Shown here piece by piece: positions 18,712-27,828 of a DNA stretch of 64,000 nucleotides (its first letter is position 1; each line of letters begins with the position of its first letter). Source of the DNA: GCA-2683825 sp965662355 (GTDB taxonomy: Bacteria; Planctomycetota; UBA1135; GCA-002686595); NCBI GenBank assembly GCA_965662355.1, contig CBFIHP010000007.1, forward strand, positions 124,001 to 188,000, written 5' to 3'. A program made the translations under genes and the position numbers. The notes beneath the pieces are model-generated. The model was not told the DNA's origin. It made no database searches and worked only from the letters and a program-made list of their open reading frames with translations.

Positions 18712-19368
18712 TCAATCGCGCTCGAAGCTGGTCAGGTCGTCGTCCGAGCCGAACTCGCCATCGAGCCCTGCGGAGATCAGCTGGTAGGAGAGCTTGTTGA
18801 AGTGACGTCCCGTCGCTCTGTCCTTGAAGGCAAGAGGCGTACCTAGCAACTCCTCGCCTGTCCTCGGATCCACGAGCACGTACTGGCGATTCGTGACCTC
18901 GTAGTCGTCCTTGTGGATGTACGCGATCGGGTTGCCCCAGGCATCGGGGATCTCGAGGAGCGAGCGTGTCTCAAAGTCGGTTAGCTGCTTCGACGAGGCG
19001 TCGCCGTCGGTATTGACGAGTTCGTTTGCGACGCTTTCGAGCAGCCCACCCGCCTCATAGTCATTCGACCACAACGCGCAAACGAGCGCCTCGGCGCCGA
19101 TGTTGGTGCCATCGTTGGCAACGCCTTGTTCGGTCGTGAAGTGGCTGGGCGGGTAGCCACCATGGTCGTTGGCATAGCTCTCCAACACGGCCTCGAGTTT
19201 CGCCATGTCCTGGCGCGTCGTCTCGATTTCCGCCGCGGACGAGACGCTGCCGAACTGGGACACGAGAACCGTGGCCAGGATGCCGATGATGACGATCACG
19301 GCCAGGAGCTCGATCAGGGTGAACCCTCCCGGAGCATCGCCTTTGTTGCCAAACTTGATCTTGTGCAT
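18712..19368 (-). CDS. gspG: Type II secretion major pseudopilin GspG
   Basis: This major pseudopilin of about 218 residues polymerises into the pseudopilus. The leader MHKIKFGNKGDAPGG precedes FTLIELLAVIVIIGIL, with Glu at +5. The mature domain has the GspG signs: an ALVCALW helix and PDAWGNPIAYI. The C-terminal calcium-binding loop is SAGLDGEFGSDDDL. I chose the ATG at 19368; a GTG at 19383 overlaps the upstream stop as GTGA and is an alternative that adds five residues. The protein is longer than enterobacterial GspG (about 145 residues) because of a middle insertion. Confidence 0.88.
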   Translation of the reverse strand: MHKIKFGNKGDAPGGFTLIELLAVIVIIGILATVLVSQFGSVSSAAEIETTRQDMAKLEAVLESYANDHGGYPPSHFTTEQGVANDGTNIGAEALVCALWSNDYEAGGLLESVANELVNTDGDASSKQLTDFETRSLLEIPDAWGNPIAYIHKDDYEVTNRQYVLVDPRTGEELLGTPLAFKDRATGRHFNKLSYQLISAGLDGEFGSDDDLTSFERD

Positions 19369-19379
19369 GACTCGCGCTC

Positions 19380-22151
19380 TCACTCGGCACCGCGGTAGAC
19401 GACGGCACAGTTTTCCATTTTAATGCGCACCTCGCGCCCGATGTCCCCTTCGGTGAAGAGGCCGATCAAGAGCGGCGTGGACGCCCGTCCGAGGGACGCC
19501 ATCGGCTCGCGCTCGACGAGCGGGATGCCGTCCATGGTGATCGTCACGGCAGACTCCGAGGCCTCGCCCGAGCGTTCGATGCGTAGGCGCACCCATTGCC
19601 CGGTCGGGAACGGTTGCTGCATGTCGCGCACGTCGTTCTCCTGGGCGGAGCGGACGAAACGCACTTGCACTCCCCCCTCGACGTGGCGCATGACCGCGGC
19701 CTCGGCCACGATCTCGTTTTCGTTCTTGCGACGGCGTTCGCGGGCGATGAAAAGACCCGCACGCACATTGTCGATTCCGGGCTCGATCCAGATGTCGGCC
19801 TCGATCGAGACGAAGAGGCTGGCTGCGTAATCGCGGTAGATGCGCGCAATTCCGCCGCTCCTGGTGAAGGTTCCTTCGATCTTCACTGCGCCGTCTTCCA
19901 TCGAAACGATCGGGCCGTCGCCCTCGCGGGTCTGCCAGCCATTGAGAAGCCGCGTCCGATCGAAGCTGTCGAGCCACTCGACCTTCTCCCTATGGTTCTG
20001 GATGCGCTCCATCTGATCGCGCGCCCAGACCCGCCAGGGATCGTCCTTGTCCAGGCGACGACGACGATCGTCGATCCCCGCGAGCTGGTTGACGGCCTGT
20101 TCCGCATCGCCATCGAGGTACGTGCACCACGCGTCTCCGCCAGCAGCGGTGGCGTTCTCCGAATCCAGGGCCAAGGCCGCAGTGAAGTCCGCACGCGCAT
20201 CGGCGACCGCACCGAGGCGCAGGTGATTCAGTCCGCGCAGGGTGTGCACCTTGTGCCGTGTGCTGTTCAGACCGACCGCACGCTCGAAGTAGCGCTCGGC
20301 ATCCTCGAAACGTCCGAGTCGAAAGGCGACTTCCCCCAGGGAAACCAGTGCGTCCTCGAAGTCGAGCTCTTGCTCGAGCGCCGCCAGAAGCGATTCGCGG
20401 GCTCCCTCATAGTCGTCCTGTTGCCCGCGCAGACGCCCGATCTGGAACAGCGCGTAGGCGTTCGTGGGATTGACCTCGCGCGCCTGTTCGGCAAAGCCGA
20501 GGGCCTGGTTCGGGTGCCCGGTCAACTCGGCGAGGAAAGACAGAGCGGAGTACGCGCGGTCCGCGCGCAAGGGATCGGCGTCGAGGGCTAACTCGAACCG
20601 CTGGCGCGCCTCGGCGTAACTCGCCTCGGTTTCCTGATGCAACAGGCCGACGCCCTGGGCCAGCAGCGTCTCGAAGCCATCTTCGTTTCCGACATCCTCG
20701 TCACTTCGAGAGGACGCTGAAAGCGCATCGCTCTTGCCGGTGAAGCTCAGGGCGACCAGCCCCGCGCGAGAGCGTTCGTGGTCGGGATCGGCGGACAGGG
20801 CCTGCTTGTAGAGCGGTCCCGCCTCGTCCAGATTGCCGAGGGCGAAGTGCACGTCGGCCAAGAGACTGCGAATCTCGGCCCGAATGTGAGCGAGATTCGG
20901 ATCCCCCGGGGCGCCCCGCTTGGCTTCTTCCAGGTGCTCAAGGGCCGCGGCGTAACGACCGCGGCGGGCCAGGAAACCGCCCAACCCGAGGCGACTGACC
21001 CAGGATCCGCGATCCATCGACAAGGCCTTGTGCAAGCGTTCCTCGGCTTCGTCCAGGAGCAGAAAACGCTCCTCAAGACGCGCGAGAAGCACGTGGACCT
21101 CCTCGCGGTGGACGAACTGCGCCAAGAGCTGGTTGTACTCCTCGAAGGCATCCTCGAACCGGAAGCCGGCCTCGAAGCAACGCGCAAGCCCCAGGCGCGG
21201 TATCGGGTCCTCAGCGTCGAAGGCGGCGGCGCGCCGATAGATGCCCTCGGCGATCTCCAGCGCGCGGGGCGCTTCGAGGCGCCGCCGAACGCATTCGTTG
21301 GCGAAGGCCAGCGCGCGGTCGTAGGTACCGCGCGATAGTCGGGGTCCAAGTTCGAGCAGACGCACTTCGAATTCGTTCGTGGCCGTCTCGGAGAAATCGA
21401 AGTCGTTGATGACCGAGCGCTCGATCGGAAGGGCGCCGGTCTGGATGTTCTGGAAGAAGCCACGGCCCGTTTCAGGGTTCAAGCGCACGAAGAGAATCGG
21501 TTCGTCTCCACGCTCCAGGTCGACCTTCAACCCGTAGCGATCCTCGTTCTCGATGCGCCCCCACTGCACGCCGGAGACGTGGCTGACCCAGTCGTAGCGC
21601 TTGCGATAGCTCTGCAGACGCGCGGCCCTCTCGGACGGCGACTCGTTCTCGAAGGGATCGGCGTTGGGATCGGGGAGCGTGGGATTGATCCTGGAGCGGG
21701 GAGCATCGGGCACCCTCTTCTCCACCATTCCGAGGAACTCCTCGTCGGTGGAAAGGTCCAAGTCGTCGCTGACCTCGTCGAAGAGATCCGGCAGATCGAC
21801 CGGCGCGAGCCCGGAGCGCAAGAGGCGCCCGTAGCTCTGGGGCGCGGGTCCGGGGTCCGTCGGTGGCAGGAGCGCGCTGATCACGATGCGCGGCGGCTCG
21901 GCCAGGGGCAGCGGCGGCAGCGGCCGCGTATCGCGCGGAGGCTGAAAGATCTCTCGCCCCAGGGGCGGCGCGAAGTTCGCATCGGGAAGCGCTCGCGCCA
22001 CTTCCGGCGGCGAGAAGCTCTCGAAATCGGCGTCCTTTCCGCCGCCCCTGCCACGGAGCGCGGAGGAGCTGCCGGAGATCAGGTCCCTGGACAGGAACCC
22101 GAGCAGGAGCACCGCGAAGATGAAGATGGTCTGTTCTTGGCGCAATCGCAT
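19380..22151 (-). CDS. Membrane-anchored TPR protein with C-terminal ConA-like beta-sandwich
   Basis: This 923-residue protein has one N-terminal membrane helix (residues about 8-20) and a Pro-rich linker. A beta domain near residues 190-270 follows, then at least ten tetratricopeptide repeats (about 270-720), for example ALEHLEEAKRGAPGDPNLAH and AEPLY-type helices. The last 200 residues look like a ConA/LamG or DUF1080-type domain: SLFVSIEADIWIEPG, GQWVRLRIERSG, TITMDGIPLVE. It sits between the PilO-like and GspG genes, with 2 bases to the former and an overlap to the latter. A periplasmic scaffold for secretion, perhaps analogous to PilF/Tgl-type TPR factors, is inferred. Confidence 0.75.
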   Translation of the reverse strand: MRLRQEQTIFIFAVLLLGFLSRDLISGSSSALRGRGGGKDADFESFSPPEVARALPDANFAPPLGREIFQPPRDTRPLPPLPLAEPPRIVISALLPPTDPGPAPQSYGRLLRSGLAPVDLPDLFDEVSDDLDLSTDEEFLGMVEKRVPDAPRSRINPTLPDPNADPFENESPSERAARLQSYRKRYDWVSHVSGVQWGRIENEDRYGLKVDLERGDEPILFVRLNPETGRGFFQNIQTGALPIERSVINDFDFSETATNEFEVRLLELGPRLSRGTYDRALAFANECVRRRLEAPRALEIAEGIYRRAAAFDAEDPIPRLGLARCFEAGFRFEDAFEEYNQLLAQFVHREEVHVLLARLEERFLLLDEAEERLHKALSMDRGSWVSRLGLGGFLARRGRYAAALEHLEEAKRGAPGDPNLAHIRAEIRSLLADVHFALGNLDEAGPLYKQALSADPDHERSRAGLVALSFTGKSDALSASSRSDEDVGNEDGFETLLAQGVGLLHQETEASYAEARQRFELALDADPLRADRAYSALSFLAELTGHPNQALGFAEQAREVNPTNAYALFQIGRLRGQQDDYEGARESLLAALEQELDFEDALVSLGEVAFRLGRFEDAERYFERAVGLNSTRHKVHTLRGLNHLRLGAVADARADFTAALALDSENATAAGGDAWCTYLDGDAEQAVNQLAGIDDRRRRLDKDDPWRVWARDQMERIQNHREKVEWLDSFDRTRLLNGWQTREGDGPIVSMEDGAVKIEGTFTRSGGIARIYRDYAASLFVSIEADIWIEPGIDNVRAGLFIARERRRKNENEIVAEAAVMRHVEGGVQVRFVRSAQENDVRDMQQPFPTGQWVRLRIERSGEASESAVTITMDGIPLVEREPMASLGRASTPLLIGLFTEGDIGREVRIKMENCAVVYRGAE

Positions 22152-22153
22152 GG

Positions 22154-22963
22154 CTATTTGGGATCGGGCTCCTCGGAGTTCGCGTCCTTGGCGAGCCGTG
22201 CGACCACGAAGCCCACGTCGGCACGTACCTCGTCACGCCGGCCACGGGAAGGAACGATTTCCAGGTCGTCGACGACGAGCGTCCTGCCACGGCGCGGGTC
22301 CTGCCGAGCGTCATGGGGCGAGCGCTGGCTCCAGGTCAAGACCCGATCCACGGCCAGCGAGGTGCCGGTCATGGTGAAGGTCACTCGTGTGCGCTCGACG
22401 CGGTCGAGACCCCGACGGTCGTTCAGTAGCGGATCGAGCCGGCACTGGATGCGATCGACGCGGTCGATGCCTGCCAGGATGCAGTAGTCGAGCACCTGCT
22501 CGACCAGATCCAACGCTTCCAGATAGCGCACGATCTCGACATCCCTCGTTGGCGAGAGCTTGGGCATGCCGAGGGACGCATCGATTTGCACGTTCGCGCG
22601 GTTGGCGCGCGTGCCGATGTCCTCGATGACGTCGGCAAAGGCGCGTCGATACTGATTCGCGGCCGAGCCCTTGTCGGCGCTCAGCGTGAATCGCGGAAGG
22701 GGCTTGAAGCGCGCGACCGCCGCGAGCTTGTCGAAGGCTTCGCGCAGAGCATCGTTTTCGTCTTGGGCCTGGGCGCGATCCTTGCTGGCGAAGAGCGGCT
22801 CCTTCAGCTTGCGCTGGGTCGACATGATCGCTTGCTGGGTCAAGCGGCGTTCGCTGCCATAGACTGAATCGATGACGCTCGTGCCTATGAAGAACACGAT
22901 GATTCCGACAGCGACACTCATGACAAAGCGCTTGTTCTCCTGCCAGTAGTCGTCGAGGTTCAT
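22154..22963 (-). CDS. PilO/GspM-like inner-membrane assembly protein
   Basis: This 269-residue bitopic protein has a short cytoplasmic N-terminus, a membrane helix at about residues 13-31 (VMSVAVGIIVFFIGTSVI), a charged coiled coil, and a periplasmic ferredoxin-like domain (about 150-255). This is the architecture of PilO and GspM, which link the cytoplasmic actin-like protein to the pseudopilus base. Position agrees: it follows the PilM-PilN fusion with a 4-base ATGA overlap. The identification rests on architecture and synteny more than on sharp motifs. Confidence 0.72.
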   Translation of the reverse strand: MNLDDYWQENKRFVMSVAVGIIVFFIGTSVIDSVYGSERRLTQQAIMSTQRKLKEPLFASKDRAQAQDENDALREAFDKLAAVARFKPLPRFTLSADKGSAANQYRRAFADVIEDIGTRANRANVQIDASLGMPKLSPTRDVEIVRYLEALDLVEQVLDYCILAGIDRVDRIQCRLDPLLNDRRGLDRVERTRVTFTMTGTSLAVDRVLTWSQRSPHDARQDPRRGRTLVVDDLEIVPSRGRRDEVRADVGFVVARLAKDANSEEPDPK

Positions 22964-24612
22964 TGGCCGCCCCCCGTGGTGTCAGCACCCTCGTCCGAGG
23001 TGGCCGCGACTGCCTCGGCGAGGTTCGTCAGGTCGATGTGGAAGTTCCCATCCCCCATCCGATCGTTCAATTCCACTTCAGGCATCCGCGCATACACGGA
23101 GGCGACGAAGTCCTCGAACAGGAGGATCGGGGTTTCCGTACCTTCCCGGGCCCGGCCTTTGATCGTGAGGATCGGACGTTGGTCTTCCCGGGGGATACCG
23201 AGGTCGACGTTCGTGCGCTCGCTCATGGCCATGCTTTCGATCCAGAAGTCACCGGGCAGCTCGCGTTCGAATACGTCGAGGGCGCGCACCATCTGTTCGC
23301 CAGCTCCACTGAGCTTGAAGAGCTCGGTCACGAAACCTGCGAGCGACTCGTTCTCTTCGAGCAGGGCGCGCGTTTGTCCGTGATAGCGCTCGGCTTTCTT
23401 CAGCTTCAGACCGAGCTGGTTGGCTTGCGCCTGTAGATCAGCGAGGTCGTTCTTTTCCTTCACCGTGCGAACCCCGAGATAGATCATGGCCAGGATCGCG
23501 GCAGCGATCAGAAAGGCCTGCCCGCCCATGAATTCGCGGCGCTTGCGAACCTTCTCGGGCAGGATCTCGATGCCGTAGGCGTTCGAATCGGAAGCCGTCG
23601 TGGCCAGGCCGAGGGCGGTCACTGCCTCCAGCTTGTGATCCTCGAGCAGCTCGGCGGTATCGGGGCTGAGCTTGGAGACGTCGACGACCAAGAAGGGATC
23701 AAAGAGCTCGACGGGCACCGACAGGCCCTGGGCGAGATACTCGGGCAGGCCCTTCAAGGCGGCGCCGCCACCGCAGATGAAGACCCGATCGAGACGCAGC
23801 GTCGAGAGCTTGACCTGGCTCTTCGCGAAGAGCACGACCGACTGCAACAAGCTCAGAATCTGGCCCGCCGGCGCCGCCATGGCGCGCGAGGCCTTTTCCT
23901 GATTGGAATCGGTGAAGGGCCCGTTCGGATCGAGGTTGCCCTCGTCCATCTTGAAGCGATGCGCCCGATCGGCCGTGATCCCGAAGCGCTCGGAGATGGC
24001 ATCGTCGAAAAGCTTCGATCCGCCCGTCAGGTTGCGTGCGAAGACGAGGTCGGTGCCACGGACCAAGATGACGTCGATGTTGTCGTGACCGATGTCCGCG
24101 ACGAGGACGGTATCCTCCATCACGACGCCGTAGTGCAGGAAGGCGTTGTACAGCGCGATGGTGCTGGGCGTGAAGGCATCGAGCTTGCCGCCGATCGAGC
24201 TCAGGCCTTCCATGTGCTCGGTCAACAGGGACTCGCGCGCCAGGGACAGGAGCACGACGTCCTCGCCTTCGATCTCGGGCATCTCGGGAAGCACGTTGAA
24301 ATCCGAGGCAACGCTGGCGTCCGACTGATCGCCGATCTCCTGGGTCTCGAAGCGCATCAGCTTGCGCAACTGCCAGTCCGGAAGCCGCGGAACACGCGAG
24401 TAGCGCAGGTTCACCTCGCGACCGCTAACGCCGATGCGGGTCAAGCCCGGCTTGGACACGCCGGCGAGCGCTTCCCAACCGGAGGCGGCGGCGCCGCCTT
24501 CGTTTTCGGCGACGTAGAAGTCGCTGACGACGAATGTGTTGCCCTTGACCTCCCCACGGAGGTACTTGACGGTCTTGCTCCCGACGTCGATTCCGCTCGC
24601 CGTCCTAGCCAT
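22960..24612 (-). CDS. PilM-PilN fusion (GspL-like actin-fold ATPase with periplasmic domain)
   Basis: This is a 550-residue protein. Residues 1-340 are a PilM/FtsA-type actin-fold ATPase: phosphate-1 motif GIDVGSKTVKYL, phosphate-2 VADIGHDNIDVILVRG, adenosine motif ICGGGAALKGLPEYL. A membrane helix near residue 360 (FLIAAAILAMIYLGV) is followed by a coiled coil and a small periplasmic PilN-like domain. In type IV pilus systems PilM and PilN are usually separate; fused, the protein corresponds to GspL of type II secretion. It would recruit the assembly ATPase in the cytoplasm. The ATG overlaps the FHA gene stop by 8 bases. Confidence 0.88.
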   Translation of the reverse strand: MARTASGIDVGSKTVKYLRGEVKGNTFVVSDFYVAENEGGAAASGWEALAGVSKPGLTRIGVSGREVNLRYSRVPRLPDWQLRKLMRFETQEIGDQSDASVASDFNVLPEMPEIEGEDVVLLSLARESLLTEHMEGLSSIGGKLDAFTPSTIALYNAFLHYGVVMEDTVLVADIGHDNIDVILVRGTDLVFARNLTGGSKLFDDAISERFGITADRAHRFKMDEGNLDPNGPFTDSNQEKASRAMAAPAGQILSLLQSVVLFAKSQVKLSTLRLDRVFICGGGAALKGLPEYLAQGLSVPVELFDPFLVVDVSKLSPDTAELLEDHKLEAVTALGLATTASDSNAYGIEILPEKVRKRREFMGGQAFLIAAAILAMIYLGVRTVKEKNDLADLQAQANQLGLKLKKAERYHGQTRALLEENESLAGFVTELFKLSGAGEQMVRALDVFERELPGDFWIESMAMSERTNVDLGIPREDQRPILTIKGRAREGTETPILLFEDFVASVYARMPEVELNDRMGDGNFHIDLTNLAEAVAATSDEGADTTGGGQ

Positions 24613-26707
24613 CGGTTCCTTCTTCTTTCACGCCCCCGCCCTGGGAGTCCTCGGATTCGCGTCGGGTCAGGGCCTGGCGCAAATGGTCGATCAATTTGGG
24701 TTGGTTCTTCGGGTCCAAGGCCTTCAGCACGCCTTCCAGGAGCTCGCTCTCCTGGGCCAGACCGCCTGTGCTCGCCTTTTCGAGCTCGCCTTCGATCTCG
24801 GCGTCGAGCTTGGTTGCTTCGGCGTCGACTTCGCTACCTCGATAGCGCCCGCTGAGCAGGCGGCAACGCTCGCGTCCCTGGCGGTAAAGTTCGGGAAGCG
24901 CAAAGAATCGCGCTCGCTCGAAGGCTGCACGTACGGCGGCCACCTCGTCCAGGCCCTCGCCGATGAGACGGGCGCGGGCCTCCTCGGCACGCTTCACCTG
25001 GGAGCGTTCGATCGGATACTCGTCGAGCAGTTGCGACCAGGCCGCCAGGGCCTCGCCCACACGCCCCCTACGTTCCGCTTCGTCGGCCCGCGAAACCAAT
25101 ACCGTGGCCTCGGTGCGCTCCTCCACGAAGGAGAGCTGCAGAGCCATACCGGACGCTTCGTTGAGCGTGACGAACAACGCCAACCCGCTGGGATGGGCTT
25201 CTCCGCGAACCGTGACCTCGTGTTCGAAGCCGAGCCTCAGGAGCTCGGTTCCACGCCCCAGGAACACCGAGTGCACCTGTGTGCGTTCGAACTGGAGCCC
25301 ATGGCCGCGATAGCCGGAGGCACCGATGCTCGCGATCCAGGCCTGGTCGTCGCTTCCGAGATCGATGCCGTTGTCGCTGACCACGACGGCGAGGCTCTTC
25401 GGCGAGCCCTTGAACGAAACCTCGAACCCACGTTCCCCGCGCGATGCGCTCCAGGAGGCCTGGCTGGCTCCAGCGAGTCCTTTCGTGTCCCAGCGCCCGA
25501 GCTGAAGACTGGGAAGCACGCAGCGGCCCGCACGCACGAGTGCGGCGGTCGAGGCGTCCTGTCCAAGGACCCGCAACTCGATCTCGTTGTAGTTGGTGTC
25601 CAATGCATCGTCGCGCTCGGCTTCGAAGAGGCCTGCATCGTCGAGGGCGACCTCGCCCGTACCACGGGCCGCGACGACATAGCGCACGTGACGGTAGCCG
25701 GGCGGAATGTTGAAGCGCGCTTCACAATCGTTGAAGCCAAGTTCGCTGGGACCGAGGGCCGGTGCCCAGACGAAGACGGCACCCTCGCCGCTGGCGCTGG
25801 TCGCGAACTCGAGGCCGAGGCGACCCTCGACGCCACCCGTGGTTCGCAAGGAACCGCTGAGCCGCAGCGCTTTCGAAGCCGCGCTGGAGGCAAGCTCGAC
25901 GCGAGGCGAGCGTGCCAGAGCCCATTCGTTCTGTTCCAGCTCGGCGCCGAGCCCGACGCGACCGGTGCGCGCGAACTTGCGCTCCAGTAGAAAGCCCTGG
26001 GCGGTCTCCGGAGAGGACCAATCCAGCTCGGCGGCGTCCTCCTCGAAGGATCCTCCGGCAAGCAGGTTGCCCTCTTCCTCGACGACGGCGGCGGCCTGGG
26101 CCCCGCCAGCGGTTTTTCTCTGTTGCCAGGACCAGCTGAAGTACGCCACGGCCAAGGCCACGATCACTCCGAGGGCGAGCAGCCCGAGACGGGATTTCGA
26201 ACCGGACGCGGCGACCTTCTCGGCGCTGAGCCGCTTGAGCTCGCCCACGGACTCCGTCGGACCCCCGAGCGAATCGAGACGATCGGGCGAAGCCGGCGTG
26301 GCCTGCGCAGGAACCCGGGCGGGTTCGTCGAGGGGGGCTTTGTCGGGCTCCTCGATCTCGATTTCGAGCTCGTCGGAGGGCTCGAAATCGATCTCGCCGA
26401 GCTGGCCATCCAGGAGGCGCAGCTTGAACGAGCCCAAGGCGATCTCGTCGCCGTGGGAGAGATCCACGGTGTCGACCTTGCGGCCCGAGACCTTCGTGCC
26501 GTTCGTGCTGCCGAGATCATTGAGCTCGACGTGGCCGTTGTTGACTCGGATCTCGGCGTGGCGGCCGGATACGGAGCCGTAGGGAAGGACGAACGTGTTG
26601 TCACTTCGGCGACCGAGCGTGGCGAGCCCCTCGTGCAGAGGCATGGTCTCACCTTGACGCTCGCCCGTCTCGATACGCAGGCTGTAACGCGTTTCGGACG
26701 ATTGCAT
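24605..26707 (-). CDS. FHA-domain transmembrane protein with periplasmic beta-sandwich
   Basis: This is a 700-residue protein. Residues 1-100 are a forkhead-associated domain with the phosphothreonine-binding signatures LGRRSDN, SGRHAEI and DLGSTNGT. An acidic linker leads to one membrane helix (about 173-193). The outside part includes a carbohydrate-binding-module-like beta-sandwich (about 205-330: NLLAGGSFEEDAAELDWSS, later GYRHVRYVVAARGTGEVALDD). A second beta domain and a C-terminal helical region follow. It is the first gene of the pseudopilin operon, and a Ser/Thr kinase could control it through the FHA domain. Its role as signalling input for secretion is inferred. Confidence 0.82.
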   Translation of the reverse strand: MQSSETRYSLRIETGERQGETMPLHEGLATLGRRSDNTFVLPYGSVSGRHAEIRVNNGHVELNDLGSTNGTKVSGRKVDTVDLSHGDEIALGSFKLRLLDGQLGEIDFEPSDELEIEIEEPDKAPLDEPARVPAQATPASPDRLDSLGGPTESVGELKRLSAEKVAASGSKSRLGLLALGVIVALAVAYFSWSWQQRKTAGGAQAAAVVEEEGNLLAGGSFEEDAAELDWSSPETAQGFLLERKFARTGRVGLGAELEQNEWALARSPRVELASSAASKALRLSGSLRTTGGVEGRLGLEFATSASGEGAVFVWAPALGPSELGFNDCEARFNIPPGYRHVRYVVAARGTGEVALDDAGLFEAERDDALDTNYNEIELRVLGQDASTAALVRAGRCVLPSLQLGRWDTKGLAGASQASWSASRGERGFEVSFKGSPKSLAVVVSDNGIDLGSDDQAWIASIGASGYRGHGLQFERTQVHSVFLGRGTELLRLGFEHEVTVRGEAHPSGLALFVTLNEASGMALQLSFVEERTEATVLVSRADEAERRGRVGEALAAWSQLLDEYPIERSQVKRAEEARARLIGEGLDEVAAVRAAFERARFFALPELYRQGRERCRLLSGRYRGSEVDAEATKLDAEIEGELEKASTGGLAQESELLEGVLKALDPKNQPKLIDHLRQALTRRESEDSQGGGVKEEGTDG

Positions 26708-26976
26708 CTAGGGGTGGGGAGATAGGGTCTCTGGCCGCGGACAGGAAAGGATAGCCCTCCCCATGGCCCTTGTTACACGGCCGGAAGCGCGAACAGAGGT
26801 CTTCCGCCGACTTTTGAGGGTCCCGGAGTTCCTACGCCCGCCGCGCCCACCGTGAGAGGCGAGCCGCTAGGGATCCAAACCGGCGATCTTAGTGGGTTCT
26901 GGCCCGAGGCGCGAGCCCTACTGGGCCTGGGCCGATCTCGTACGGCATATCTCCCGCAGATCGCTAGCATGCGCCC
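26708..26976. promoter_or_regulatory. Divergent promoter region between the FHA-led operon and rsmE
   Basis: This 269-base gap separates two divergent transcription units, so it should hold both promoters. It carries no credible reading frame. I cannot point to convincing -35/-10 boxes. Confidence 0.4.
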
Positions 26977-27756
26977 ATGCCGAGCGCGCCTCCCTCATTC
27001 TTCCTGGAGACCCCGATCGGGGCGAGCCCACCCCGCATCGCCGACGACGAGCTGCGGCATGTGCTCAACGCCAGGCGCCTGGGCCCGGGCGACCGCATCG
27101 TCGGTATCGATGGCGCGGGTGGACGCTGGGAGCTCAAAATCGAGGGTCGTGGCCCCGGGGGCTACGTCTTGACCCCCACGGGTGAGCCGGAATTCTTGCC
27201 TGCGCCGGGCACCGAGGGGGCTCGCCTGCCCTGGATCGAGGTGGCCTGCGCCTGGCCCAAGAAAACCCGCGTGGAGGCCATGCTAGGCCGGCTCGTCCAG
27301 CTGGGCGTCGCCGCTATCACCCCTCTCGAGGCCCACCACAGGGGCCCGGAGCCCATCCCGACCCTCGTTCCCGAGCGCTGGCTGCGGGCCGCCCGGGAAG
27401 CCCTGAAACAGTCCAGGAGCACCTGGATGCCAGTCCTGGGCAAGCCGATGGACATCAGTGAGCTATGCGAATCCCGCTCCGGTGGGGTCATGGCGGTGCT
27501 CGATCCCACCGGCATGTCGCTCGACACCTGGCTGCGCTCCATCTCCACCGGCGGCCCCGAGCTCGGCACCCGCGAACGTCCCCTGGTGCTCGTCATCGGC
27601 CCAGAGGGTGGTTTCGACTCTTCCGAGCTGGACCTGCTCCTGCGCGTGGGGGCCACGACTTGCACCCTGGGCCCCAACATCCTGCGCATCGAAACCGCCG
27701 CCGAGGCCGCCACGGCCATCACCGCCTGTGCGCTGGCCCTTCCCCCCTGGCCCTAG
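26977..27756 (+). CDS. rsmE: 16S rRNA (uracil(1498)-N3)-methyltransferase
   Basis: RsmE is a SPOUT-class enzyme that methylates N3 of U1498 in 16S rRNA using SAM. The 259-residue length matches the family. An N-terminal PUA-like part (DELRHVLNARRLGPGDRI) is followed by the knotted SPOUT domain. Its signatures are VLVIGPEGGFDSSELDLL and LGPNILRIETAAEAA. It is monocistronic or paired with the following SGNH gene, 72 bases away. Confidence 0.95.
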   Translation: MPSAPPSFFLETPIGASPPRIADDELRHVLNARRLGPGDRIVGIDGAGGRWELKIEGRGPGGYVLTPTGEPEFLPAPGTEGARLPWIEVACAWPKKTRVEAMLGRLVQLGVAAITPLEAHHRGPEPIPTLVPERWLRAAREALKQSRSTWMPVLGKPMDISELCESRSGGVMAVLDPTGMSLDTWLRSISTGGPELGTRERPLVLVIGPEGGFDSSELDLLLRVGATTCTLGPNILRIETAAEAATAITACALALPPWP

Positions 27757-27828
27757 CAGCTCGAGAGCGCCCCCCGTTTCTCCTCGTAATCACTCAGGCC
27801 GCCTCCCGAACCGTCCGACCTTCGAAGG

